A program made the translations under genes and the position numbers. A model generated the notes under the pieces. It made no database searches and had not been told where the DNA came from. It saw only the letters and a list, made by a program, of their open reading frames with translations. This document shows positions 8,245 to 19,725 of a stretch of 44,992 bases of DNA, piece by piece (position 1 is the first letter of the stretch; each line of letters starts with the position of its first letter). Source of the DNA: Hydrogenophaga sp. (GTDB lineage: Bacteria; Pseudomonadota; Gammaproteobacteria; Burkholderiales; Burkholderiaceae_C); the NCBI GenBank assembly GCA_025458915.1, contig JALORL010000002.1:1-44992 (forward strand). The letters are read 5' to 3'.

Positions 8245-8847
8245 ATGCTGCTGGACGCTGAAGACTCTCAACTCGTGCTCGTCGACTACCAGGAGCGCCT
8301 CCTGCCGGCCTTGTTTGAAGGGCCGCAGGCGCTGAGCAATGCGCTGCGGCTGGCGAAGATGGCCCGGCTGCTGGACGTACCTGTGTGGGGTACCGAGCAA
8401 AACCCGGAAAAGCTCGGCGCCAACGCCGCAGAGCTGAAGGCTCTGTGCGGCAAGACGCTGGCCAAGATGTCTTTCAGTGCTGCGTCAGACGGACTCTTGG
8501 ATTGGCTGCGCCCGCCCGCTCGGCTCCCGGGCGGAAACGCGCGCAGCCTGCCCAAGCATCTGCAAAAACCAGCGGCCGTGCCTGCCGGTCGCCAGACTGT
8601 GGTGCTCGCGGGGTGCGAGGCCCATGTCTGCTTGCTGCAGACCGCACTGGAACTGGTGGAGCATGAGCTTGATGTCTGGATCGTCACCGATGCCTGCACG
8701 TCCCGCACCGAACGCAACCGGGATGCCGCTTTTGACCGGCTCGCCGGTGCAGGGGCCGAACTGGTGACCACGGAGATGGTCGCATTTGAATGGTTGCGCA
8801 GTGCCGACCACCCGCTGTTCCGGGAGGTCCATGCGCTCATCAAGTAG
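8245..8847 (+). CDS. Isochorismatase/nicotinamidase-like cysteine hydrolase
   Basis: ATG at 8245: MLLDAEDSQLVLVDYQERLLPALFEG...TLAKMSFSA...VVLAGCEAHVCLLQTALEL; Asp-Lys-Cys arrangement typical of the family. Confidence 0.85.
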   Translation: MLLDAEDSQLVLVDYQERLLPALFEGPQALSNALRLAKMARLLDVPVWGTEQNPEKLGANAAELKALCGKTLAKMSFSAASDGLLDWLRPPARLPGGNARSLPKHLQKPAAVPAGRQTVVLAGCEAHVCLLQTALELVEHELDVWIVTDACTSRTERNRDAAFDRLAGAGAELVTTEMVAFEWLRSADHPLFREVHALIK

Positions 8848-9061
8848 CGATGCTCGTTCGCTGCTGGGGTAACCCGGGCTTCTGGGCAGAGGCGCACGGC
8901 TTGGCGTCACCCTACAGGGGCCTTGTCAGCGATACGAAAGCCGTTTCACCATAATTATGAATTCAGTTTGTTGATGGTCCTGCCAGTCCCCGGGCGGCAT
9001 CACGATCGCCCGCCCACCTGCAGCCCTGCGCTGACATTCCACCCTGAACCTGGAGACCCCC

Positions 9062-10954
9062 ATGAGCTCATACGAAGCGTTCCACCGCCGATCCATTGAA
9101 GACCGCGATGCCTTCTGGACCGAACAGGCCATGCTCGTCGACTGGCACAGACCGTTTGACCGGGTATGCAACTACGACAACCCGCCGTTTGCCCGCTGGT
9201 TCGAAGGCGGTCAGACGAACCTGTGCCACAACGCGGTGGACCGACATTTGTCGGTGCGGGGCGATCAGAACGCTTTGATCTTCGTTTCCACGGAAACCAA
9301 TGCAGAACGGGTGTACAGCTTCCGTGAACTGCACCTTGAAGTGCAGCGCATGGCTGCGGTGTTGCTCGCCCAGGGAGTCAAGAAAGGCGACCGGGTTCTC
9401 ATCTACATGCCCATGATCCCGGAGGCTGCGTTCGCCATGCTGGCTTGCGCCCGCATCGGTGCCATCCACTGCGTGGTGTTCGGCGGATTCGCAAGCCATG
9501 CCCTGGCCAGCCGTATTGAAGACGCCACCCCGGTAGCCATCGTCAGCGCGGACGCGGGATCCCGCAATGGCAAGGTGGTCCCCTACAAGCCATTGCTGGA
9601 CGAGGCCATCCGGCTCTCCTCGCACAAGCCTTCGTCGGTGGTCATGGTCGACCGGGGGCTTGAACCCTTTGTCAGCTTGCCGGGCCGCGACCACGACTAC
9701 ACAGCGCTGCGGGAACAGCATCTGAATGCGCAAGTGCCCTGCGAATGGCTGGACGCCACCGACATCAGTTACACGATCTACACAAGCGGCACCACGGGCA
9801 AACCCAAGGGTGTCCAGCGCGACACCGGCGGCTATGCCGTGGCGCTGGCGGCTTCGATGAAGCACATCTTCATGGGCGAACCCGGTGAAACCTATTTTTC
9901 GACCAGCGATATCGGCTGGGTGGTGGGGCACAGCTACATCGTCTACGGCCCCCTCATCGCCGGGATGGCCACCATCATGTACGAAGGACTGCCTGTGCGC
10001 CCTGACGCAGGCATCTGGTGGCAGCTGGTGGAGAAGTACAAGGTGTCGGTCATGTTCAGTGCGCCCACGGCCGTGCGCGTGCTCAAGAAGCATGACGCGG
10101 CCTATCTGCAGAAGTACGACCTGTCGAGCCTGAAAGCGCTGTTCCTGGCCGGTGAACCATTGGACGAGCCCACTGCCACCTGGATCGCCGATGCCATTGG
10201 CGTGCCGATCATCGACAATTACTGGCAAACCGAGTCTGGCTGGCCGATCCTCACGATTGCCAACGGCATTGAGAAGAAGAGAAGCGTTTTCGGCAGCCCG
10301 GGCATTCCGATGTACGGGTACAACGTGAAGCTTCTGCACGAGGCCACAGGCGAAGAGCTCACCGGAGCAGACGAGCGGGGTGTCGTGGTGGTTGAGGGGC
10401 CCACCCCGCCGGGCTTCATGCAGACCGTCTGGAAAGACGACGCACGGTTCATCAACACCTACTGGAAAAGCGTTCCCGGAAAAATGGTGTATTCCACCTT
10501 CGACTGGGGTATCCGCGACAAGAACGGCTACTACTTCATACTCGGTCGTACCGATGACGTCATCAACGTTGCAGGGCACCGACTGGGCACCCGCGAAATC
10601 GAGGAAAGCATCTCCAGCCATCCCCGCATTGCCGAAGTGGCGGTGGTTGGCGTGGCCGATGCGCTCAAAGGTCAGGTCGCTATGGCCTTTGCCGTGGTCA
10701 AGGATGCAGCGACGCTGGGCGATGCCGCGGCCCGGCTGGCCCTGGAGGGTGAAATCATGAAGCGCGTGGATGAGCAACTGGGAGCCGTTGCCCGTCCGGC
10801 TCGGGTGCATTTCGTCAGCCTGCTGCCCAAGACGCGGAGCGGAAAAATGCTGCGTCGTGCGATCCAGGCGGTCTGCGAAGGCCGCGATCCTGGAGACCTC
10901 ACCACCATGGACGACCCCTCCGCATTGCAGCAGATCCGGGATCTGCTGGCTTGA
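9062..10954 (+). CDS. prpE: Propionyl-CoA synthetase-like acyl-CoA synthetase
   Basis: 630 aa; MSSYEAFHRRSIEDRDAFWTEQAMLVDWHRPFDRVCNYDNPPFARWFEGGQTNLCHNAVDRHL; AMP-binding motif YTIYTSGTTGKPKGVQRD; C-terminal KTRSGKMLRR. Confidence 0.9.
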   Translation: MSSYEAFHRRSIEDRDAFWTEQAMLVDWHRPFDRVCNYDNPPFARWFEGGQTNLCHNAVDRHLSVRGDQNALIFVSTETNAERVYSFRELHLEVQRMAAVLLAQGVKKGDRVLIYMPMIPEAAFAMLACARIGAIHCVVFGGFASHALASRIEDATPVAIVSADAGSRNGKVVPYKPLLDEAIRLSSHKPSSVVMVDRGLEPFVSLPGRDHDYTALREQHLNAQVPCEWLDATDISYTIYTSGTTGKPKGVQRDTGGYAVALAASMKHIFMGEPGETYFSTSDIGWVVGHSYIVYGPLIAGMATIMYEGLPVRPDAGIWWQLVEKYKVSVMFSAPTAVRVLKKHDAAYLQKYDLSSLKALFLAGEPLDEPTATWIADAIGVPIIDNYWQTESGWPILTIANGIEKKRSVFGSPGIPMYGYNVKLLHEATGEELTGADERGVVVVEGPTPPGFMQTVWKDDARFINTYWKSVPGKMVYSTFDWGIRDKNGYYFILGRTDDVINVAGHRLGTREIEESISSHPRIAEVAVVGVADALKGQVAMAFAVVKDAATLGDAAARLALEGEIMKRVDEQLGAVARPARVHFVSLLPKTRSGKMLRRAIQAVCEGRDPGDLTTMDDPSALQQIRDLLA

Positions 10955-11013
10955 AGGCACTCCAGCCCACGTCCCTCAATCAGGGTGTGGCAAAAAGTGT
11001 TGGGTGCGTAGGC

Positions 11014-11055
11014 TTGTTGTAAGTATGATCCATGCTTATATTCACAACTGTGAAG
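11014..11055. promoter_or_regulatory. Candidate operator region upstream of the ArsR-type regulator
   Basis: TTCACA-AC-TGTGAA perfect dyad at 11041-11054, embedded in ATTC-N8-GAAG (11040-11055). An imperfect dyad AAGTATG-ATC-CATGCTT lies just upstream. Confidence 0.45.
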
Positions 11056-11061
11056 CCCGCC

Positions 11062-11436
11062 ATGGACCAGATGATCGAGACCGGTTCCAACGTCGAAAAA
11101 GCCCGCGTGTTCGAGCTTGCTGCCGAGTTGTTCGGTGTGCTGGCCACGCCCATGCGGCTGCGGGTGCTCAGCGCCCTGTGTGACAAGGAGAAATCCGTGT
11201 CGCAACTCCTGCAGGAAATCGACACCACCCAACCCAATCTGTCACAGCACCTGAACCTGCTGTACCGGGCGGGCGTGCTGGCCAAGCGCAAGGAGGGTAC
11301 CCAGGTGATCTACCGGGTCCAAAGCGAAAAGGCCGTCACGCTGTGCCGCACAGTGTGCACCCAGATCGCTATCGAAATGGACGAGCCCAGTTCGGTGCCT
11401 GCGTCCGAACGCCTCTCGCCCCGCGTCACGTCCTGA
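11062..11436 (+). CDS. ArsR/SmtB-family winged-helix transcriptional regulator
   Basis: MDQMIETGSNVEKARVFELAAELFGVLATPMRLRVLSALCDKEKSVSQLLQEIDTTQPNLSQHLNLLYRAGVLAKRKEGTQVIYRV...TLCRTVC. The upstream ATG at 11032 would overlap the dyad, so the ATG at 11062 is preferred. Confidence 0.87.
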   Translation: MDQMIETGSNVEKARVFELAAELFGVLATPMRLRVLSALCDKEKSVSQLLQEIDTTQPNLSQHLNLLYRAGVLAKRKEGTQVIYRVQSEKAVTLCRTVCTQIAIEMDEPSSVPASERLSPRVTS

Positions 11437-11469
11437 TCGATCGTTTGGCCTTGAGGATGCAGGCTGTTG

Positions 11470-11496
11470 CGCCAAGCCCCAAAAAATGGCGTTTTT
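11470..11496 (+). terminator. Possible rho-independent terminator after the ArsR-type gene
   Basis: CGCCA-(12 nt loop)-TGGCG followed by TTTTT; long loop and short stem make this tentative. Confidence 0.35.
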
Positions 11497-11647
11497 CACG
11501 CACCTTTGCGTTTCCCTGCGGCTGATTTTTACCGGGGTCCTTGCGCCGGTGGCACAATCCGTCCCTGCAGTCAGGTCCTTCCACAGTCACTGTCGCATCC
11601 GCCAAACGGTTCAGCCGTGTCGCGGGAGGTTGTTTTAACCAGCTAAT

Positions 11648-11669
11648 GTTTCCCCAAGGGAAACGGAGG
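11648..11669 (+). promoter_or_regulatory. Leader hairpin abutting the sucA Shine-Dalgarno
   Basis: GTTTCCC-CAA-GGGAAAC (11648-11664), immediately followed by GGAGG (11665-11669), with ATG at 11681. Confidence 0.4.
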
Positions 11670-11680
11670 TCAGCGGATTC

Positions 11681-14572
11681 ATGAGCGATACCCAATCGAA
11701 TGGGGGCAACGTCTATGTTGCCTACAACAGCAACTCCTACCTCTTCGGTGGCAATGCCCCGTACGTGGAGGAGATGTACGAAAACTACCTGGCGAACCCC
11801 GGTAGCGTTTCGGAAACCTGGCGGTCCTATTTCGACGCGCTGCAAAACGTGCCAGCGGCCGATGGGTCCAACGCCCGCGACGTACCGCACCTTCCCGTTG
11901 TCAATGCCTTCGCCGAGCGCGCCAAGCAGGGCGGCACCAAGGTGGTCATTGCCGCCGGTGCAGATTCCGACCTGGGTCGCAAGCGCGTTGCCGTTCAGCA
12001 GCTGATCGCCGCCTACCGCAACGTCGGCGCCCGCTGGGCCGATCTCGATCCTCTCAAGCGCACCGAGCGCGAGCACATTCCCGAGCTGGACCCATCGTTC
12101 TACGGCTTTACAGACGCCGACTTCGAGACGGTGTTCAACACCAGCAACACGTTCTTCGGCAAGGAAGTCATGTCCTTGCGGGACCTGCTGAACGCCCTGC
12201 GGGAAACCTACTGCGGCTCCATCGGTGCCGAGTACATGTACATCACCGAGCAAAGCCAGAAGCGCTGGTGGCAGGAAAAGCTCGAGTCCATCCGGTCCAA
12301 ACCGGCCTTTGACGTTGAACAGAAAAAGCACATCCTCGATCGCCTCACTGCGGCCGAGGGCCTTGAGCGCTTCCTGCACACCAAATACGTCGGGCAGAAG
12401 CGTTTCTCGCTGGAGGGCGGCGAGAGCTTCATTGCTGCGATGGACGAACTGATCCGCTCCGGCGGCAGCGCCGGTCTGCAGGAAATCGTCATCGGCATGG
12501 CCCACCGTGGCCGCCTGAACGTGCTGGTGAACACTCTGGGCAAGATGCCCAAGGATCTGTTTGCGGAGTTCGACCACACCGCGCCTGAAGACCTGCCCGC
12601 TGGCGACGTGAAGTACCACCAGGGCTTCAGCTCCGACGTGTCCACCCCTGGCGGCCCGGTGCATCTCACGCTGGCGTTCAACCCCTCGCACCTGGAAATC
12701 GTGAACCCGGTGGTGGAGGGCTCGGTGCGTGCCCGCATGGACCGCCGCGGCGACCCCCAGGGCAAGCAGGTGTTGCCGGTGCTGGTGCACGGCGATGCTG
12801 CCTTTGCCGGCCAGGGCGTGGTCATGGAAACCCTGGCGCTGGCCGAAACGCGGGGTTATTCCACCGGCGGCACGGTGCACCTGGTGATCAACAACCAGAT
12901 CGGCTTCACCACCTCCGACCCGCGCGACAGCCGATCCACGCTGTACTGCTCCGACATCGTCAAGATGATCGAAGCGCCGGTGCTGCACGTCAACGGCGAC
13001 GACCCGGAAGCCGTGGTGCTGGCCACGCGTCTGGCGCTGGAATTCCGCCTCACGTTCCAGAAGGACGTGGTGGTCGACATCGTGTGTTTCCGCAAGCTGG
13101 GCCACAACGAGCAGGACACGCCTTCGCTCACCCAGCCGCTGATGTACAAGAAGATCGCCAACCATCCTGGCACGCGCAAGCTGTACGCCGACAAGCTGGC
13201 GGCTCAGGGTCTGGGCGAAACGCTGGGCGATGACATGGCCAAGGCCTACCGCGCCGCGCTGGACGCTGGTCGGCACACCGTGGACCCGGTGCTCACCAAT
13301 TTCAAGAGCAAGTACGCGGTCGACTGGTCGCCCTTCCTGGGCAAGAAGTGGACCGACGCGGCCGACACCGCCATCCCGCTGGCCGAGTGGAAGCGCCTGG
13401 CCGAGCGCATGACGACCATTCCGGACAGCATCAACCCCCACCAACTGGTCAAGAAGGTATATGCCGATCGTGCAGCCATGGGCCGGGGCGACATTCCCGT
13501 GGACTGGGGCATGGGCGAGCACATGGCATTTGCCTCGCTGGTGGCCAGCGGCTTCCCGGTTCGCCTGTCTGGTGAAGACTGCGGCCGCGGTACCTTCACG
13601 CACCGGCATGCGGTCATCCACGACCAGAACCGCGAGAAGTACAACGAGGGCACCTACATCCCGCTGCAGAACGTGGCCGACAACCAGGCGCCGTTCGTGG
13701 TGATCGACTCCATCCTGTCGGAGGAGGCGGTGCTGGGCTTCGAGTACGGCTACGCTTCCAACGACCCGAACACCCTGGTGATCTGGGAAGCCCAGTTTGG
13801 CGACTTCGCCAACGGTGCACAGGTCGTGATCGACCAGTTCATTGCCTCCGGCGAAGTCAAGTGGGGCCGCGTCAACGGCATCACGCTGATGCTGCCGCAC
13901 GGCTATGAAGGACAGGGCCCGGAGCACAGTTCCGCACGGGTCGAGCGTTTCATGCAGCTGGCGGCCGATACCAACATGCAGATCGTCCAGCCGACCACGG
14001 CCAGCCAGATCTTCCACGTGCTGCGCCGCCAGATGGTGCGCCACCTGCGCAAGCCGCTGATCATCTTCACGCCGAAGTCCCTGCTGCGCAACAAGGACGC
14101 CACCTCGCCGCTGTCCGAATTCACCAAGGGCGGCTTCCAGACGGTGATTCCCGAGCAGGACGCGGCGGTGAACAAGAAGGCCGACAAGGTCAAGCGCGTG
14201 ATCTGCTGCTCCGGCAAGGTGTATTACGACCTCGTGAAAAAGCGGGAAGAAAAGGGCGCCGACGACGTGGCCATCATCCGCGTTGAACAGCTGTACCCCT
14301 TCCCGCACAAAGCGTTCTCGACCGAAATCAAGAAGTACCCCAACGCCACCGACATCGTCTGGTGCCAGGACGAGCCGCAGAACCAGGGTGCCTGGTTCTT
14401 TGTGCAGCACTACATCCACGAGAACATGCTCGAAGGCCAGAAGCTCGGCTATGCCGGTCGTGTGGCCTCTGCCTCCCCGGCAGTGGGTTATGCCCATCTC
14501 CACCAGGAGCAGCAGAAAACGCTGATCGAAGCGGCCTTTGCCAAGCTCAAGGGCTTCATCCTCACCAAATAA
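11681..14572 (+). CDS. sucA: 2-oxoglutarate dehydrogenase E1 component
   Basis: 963 aa; [93 protein letters not shown]. Confidence 0.97.
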   Translation: MSDTQSNGGNVYVAYNSNSYLFGGNAPYVEEMYENYLANPGSVSETWRSYFDALQNVPAADGSNARDVPHLPVVNAFAERAKQGGTKVVIAAGADSDLGRKRVAVQQLIAAYRNVGARWADLDPLKRTEREHIPELDPSFYGFTDADFETVFNTSNTFFGKEVMSLRDLLNALRETYCGSIGAEYMYITEQSQKRWWQEKLESIRSKPAFDVEQKKHILDRLTAAEGLERFLHTKYVGQKRFSLEGGESFIAAMDELIRSGGSAGLQEIVIGMAHRGRLNVLVNTLGKMPKDLFAEFDHTAPEDLPAGDVKYHQGFSSDVSTPGGPVHLTLAFNPSHLEIVNPVVEGSVRARMDRRGDPQGKQVLPVLVHGDAAFAGQGVVMETLALAETRGYSTGGTVHLVINNQIGFTTSDPRDSRSTLYCSDIVKMIEAPVLHVNGDDPEAVVLATRLALEFRLTFQKDVVVDIVCFRKLGHNEQDTPSLTQPLMYKKIANHPGTRKLYADKLAAQGLGETLGDDMAKAYRAALDAGRHTVDPVLTNFKSKYAVDWSPFLGKKWTDAADTAIPLAEWKRLAERMTTIPDSINPHQLVKKVYADRAAMGRGDIPVDWGMGEHMAFASLVASGFPVRLSGEDCGRGTFTHRHAVIHDQNREKYNEGTYIPLQNVADNQAPFVVIDSILSEEAVLGFEYGYASNDPNTLVIWEAQFGDFANGAQVVIDQFIASGEVKWGRVNGITLMLPHGYEGQGPEHSSARVERFMQLAADTNMQIVQPTTASQIFHVLRRQMVRHLRKPLIIFTPKSLLRNKDATSPLSEFTKGGFQTVIPEQDAAVNKKADKVKRVICCSGKVYYDLVKKREEKGADDVAIIRVEQLYPFPHKAFSTEIKKYPNATDIVWCQDEPQNQGAWFFVQHYIHENMLEGQKLGYAGRVASASPAVGYAHLHQEQQKTLIEAAFAKLKGFILTK

Positions 14573-14661
14573 GCGCTGCACGAACGGGCCTTGCGCGCCG
14601 GCAACCTGCCCGCGCGAGCCGCCCCGTTTTTTGCTGCCCAACGCAAACCCAGGAAAGAAAC

Positions 14662-15936
<1,275 letters not shown>

Positions 15937-15974
15937 CCCACCCCCGTTTATTGCTCACTTCGTGTAGCCGAATC

Positions 15975-16020
15975 CCCCCTCCAGGGGGCAATCCCTGCGG
16001 TCCGGCCAAGTCGGTTCCGC
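15975..16020. repeat. Double-hairpin intergenic element between sucB and lpdA
   Basis: CCCCCT-CC-AGGGGG (15975-15988) and an imperfect GCGGTCCGGC...GTCGGTTCCGC arm pair (15997-16020). Resembles dispersed intergenic repeats of Comamonadaceae from memory; not searched. Confidence 0.4.
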
Positions 16021-16100
16021 GGGATTTCTGGAAGTTGTTACGTCGCGTTTCTGCAATGGCGTTCCTTCCGGGTTTTGAAGAACCTCATTGAAAGAATTTC

Positions 16101-17528
<1,428 letters not shown>

Positions 17529-17660
17529 ACCCGTCTGAACGCCTGTTCGTGTTCAGGTTTGCCCCGATGAGCCAGCGCTCGGATCCGTTCGCTGGCCGGG
17601 GCTTCCAGGGTGTTCGGGCGGGTCCCCGCCTTGTTCCCGGCAGCTTCCATCAAGGCATTC

Positions 17661-18758
17661 ATGTCTGTCCGTAGCACCTACGAGGCCGCACTGCGCGAGC
17701 GCGGCTACACCTCCGATCCGGCGCAGGAACGCGCCGTGGATGCGCTCGAGCGTTGCGCCAACGAGTGGGCGCGCTACAAGGAGAAACGCTCGAACGCGCT
17801 CAAGAAACTCATCAACCGGCCGGAGATCCCGCGCGGCGTCTACATGTACGGTGGAGTCGGGCGAGGCAAAAGCTTTCTCATGGACTGCTTTTTCAATGCG
17901 GTTCCCATTCGGCGGAAAACCCGCTTGCACTTTCACGAATTCATGCGCGAGGTGCACCGGGAGTTGCGCGACCTGCAAGGCACGGTCAACCCCCTCGACG
18001 AACTCGGGCTACGCATCGCCAAGCGCTACAAACTCATCTGCTTCGATGAGTTTCATGTGGCGGACGTGACCGACGCGATGATTCTCCATCGCCTCCTGGA
18101 CGCCTTGTTCAAGGCCGGCGTGGGGTTCGTTACCACCTCGAACTTCCATCCGGACGGGCTGTACCCCAACGGGCTTCACCGCGACCGCATCCTGCCGGCC
18201 ATCGACCTCCTCAAGCAGCGGCTGGAAGTGCTCAGCGTGGACAACGGGACCGACTACCGGCAGCGCACGCTGACCCATGTGCAGCTCTATCACTGCCCGC
18301 TTGGGCCGGAATCCGAGGCGGCCATGGAAGCCACCTTCAACCAGTTGGCTGAGGCAGGCGACCAGGACCCGGTGATGCAGATCGAGGCCCGGCAGATCCG
18401 CGCCGTGCGGCGCGCAGGCGGGGTGATCTGGTTCGATTTCCGCACCCTTTGCGGAGGCCCTCGCTCACAGAACGACTATCTGGAAATTGCTTCCCAGTTC
18501 CACACACTCCTGTTGTCCAACGTGCCGCAGATGTCGGTGCGGCAGGCGTCGGAGGCCAGGCGCTTCACGTGGTTGATCGATGTGCTCTACGACCGTCGGG
18601 TAAAGCTGGTGGTGTCTGCCGCGGTGCAGCCCGAGCAGCTTTACCTGGAAGGGCCGATGTCGCACGAGTTTCCCCGTACCGTATCCCGTCTCAACGAAAT
18701 GCAGTCGGCCGAGTTCACCGCTCTGGAACATCGTCTGGTGGACACCGGCCTGACCTGA
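17661..18758 (+). CDS. zapE: ZapE/AFG1-like cell division ATPase
   Basis: ATG at 17661; PRGVYMYGGVGRGKSFLMDCFF (Walker A), LICFDEFHVADVTDAMIL (Walker B). Confidence 0.92.
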   Translation: MSVRSTYEAALRERGYTSDPAQERAVDALERCANEWARYKEKRSNALKKLINRPEIPRGVYMYGGVGRGKSFLMDCFFNAVPIRRKTRLHFHEFMREVHRELRDLQGTVNPLDELGLRIAKRYKLICFDEFHVADVTDAMILHRLLDALFKAGVGFVTTSNFHPDGLYPNGLHRDRILPAIDLLKQRLEVLSVDNGTDYRQRTLTHVQLYHCPLGPESEAAMEATFNQLAEAGDQDPVMQIEARQIRAVRRAGGVIWFDFRTLCGGPRSQNDYLEIASQFHTLLLSNVPQMSVRQASEARRFTWLIDVLYDRRVKLVVSAAVQPEQLYLEGPMSHEFPRTVSRLNEMQSAEFTALEHRLVDTGLT

Positions 18759-18808
18759 GCGTCCGCCACTGCGCGAAAGTTGTTTGCTTCGTCGACCCGC
18801 AGCAGCGC

Positions 18809-19567
18809 TCAGTTCAGCGGATCCAGCTTCACGATCACCAGCGAGAGGTTGTCGCCCATGCCTTTGGCACGCGTTCTGGCCTTCTGGATCAGGAACTCGC
18901 AAGCCTCCCGCGGGGACAGCATGGCGACGGTGCTGGAAATTTCGTCGGGCGTGAAGTAGTGCCATACCCCGTCACTGCAGGCCACCAGCGCGTCGCCAGG
19001 CACCAATTGCTGGATGGTGTGCATGTCTATCGGGGGATCGTTGTCGGTACCCAGGCAGCCCATCAGGATGTTGGAATGTGGATGCTCCAGCGCCTCTTCC
19101 TCGCTGATTTCCCCCTGGTTGACCAAGGTCTGCACATAGGAATGGTCCATTGTGCGGAACACCATTTTTCCATTGCGAAAGTGATAGAGGCGTGAATCCC
19201 CGGCGTGCACCCAGTGGCAGTCACCGGCTGGGTTGATCAGGAAAGCCGCAATGGTGCTGTGGGGTTCTTGTTCGGCCGATACCGCCGTGAGCTTGATCAC
19301 GAGGTGCGACTCTTCCACGATTTGCCGCAGCAGGGCTGCACTTTCGTCCGACTCGGGGTCGTAGCGCTCGAACAACTGCCGCGCGGTAAGCATCACCTGG
19401 TCCGATGCCTTGCGCCCGCCGCTGCGCCCGCCCATGCCGTCCGCCACCACCGCCAGAAGACACCCGCTGTGGCGCGCATGGTGCAACAGACAGACCTGGT
19501 CCTGCTGGTAGTCACGGTCACCCTTGTGGATGCCGGTGGACGCCTGGATGCGGTAGCCTTTGGACAT
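18809..19567 (-). CDS. PP2C-family protein serine/threonine phosphatase
   Basis: GDRDYQQDQVCLL, LAVVADGMGGRSGG, WVHAGDSRLYHFRNG, LVACSDGVWHYF, GMGDNLSLVIVKL. Confidence 0.92.
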   Translation of the reverse strand: MSKGYRIQASTGIHKGDRDYQQDQVCLLHHARHSGCLLAVVADGMGGRSGGRKASDQVMLTARQLFERYDPESDESAALLRQIVEESHLVIKLTAVSAEQEPHSTIAAFLINPAGDCHWVHAGDSRLYHFRNGKMVFRTMDHSYVQTLVNQGEISEEEALEHPHSNILMGCLGTDNDPPIDMHTIQQLVPGDALVACSDGVWHYFTPDEISSTVAMLSPREACEFLIQKARTRAKGMGDNLSLVIVKLDPLN

Positions 19568-19725
19568 GTGGAACTTTGTAGTCAGTCAGGGAATGCGGTG
19601 GCTGCGGGACCGTTTGCAATGTTAACGACGAATTGGGGCGGCGCACGCAGCGCCGACGCAATTTCGGGTGCAGTGGCCCCGCGCACGAAGGGCATGCCAG
19701 CTCGAACAATCCCAGAGGAGGGTCG

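Noticed and set aside
8943-8965. CATAATTATG palindrome upstream of prpE as a specific operator
   Set aside because: Short AT-rich palindrome likely part of a promoter; not enough evidence to assign a regulator.
9068-10960. 630-aa minus-strand ORF exactly opposite prpE
   Set aside because: Full-length open antisense frame is striking but explained by high-GC codon bias; no domain-like sequence.
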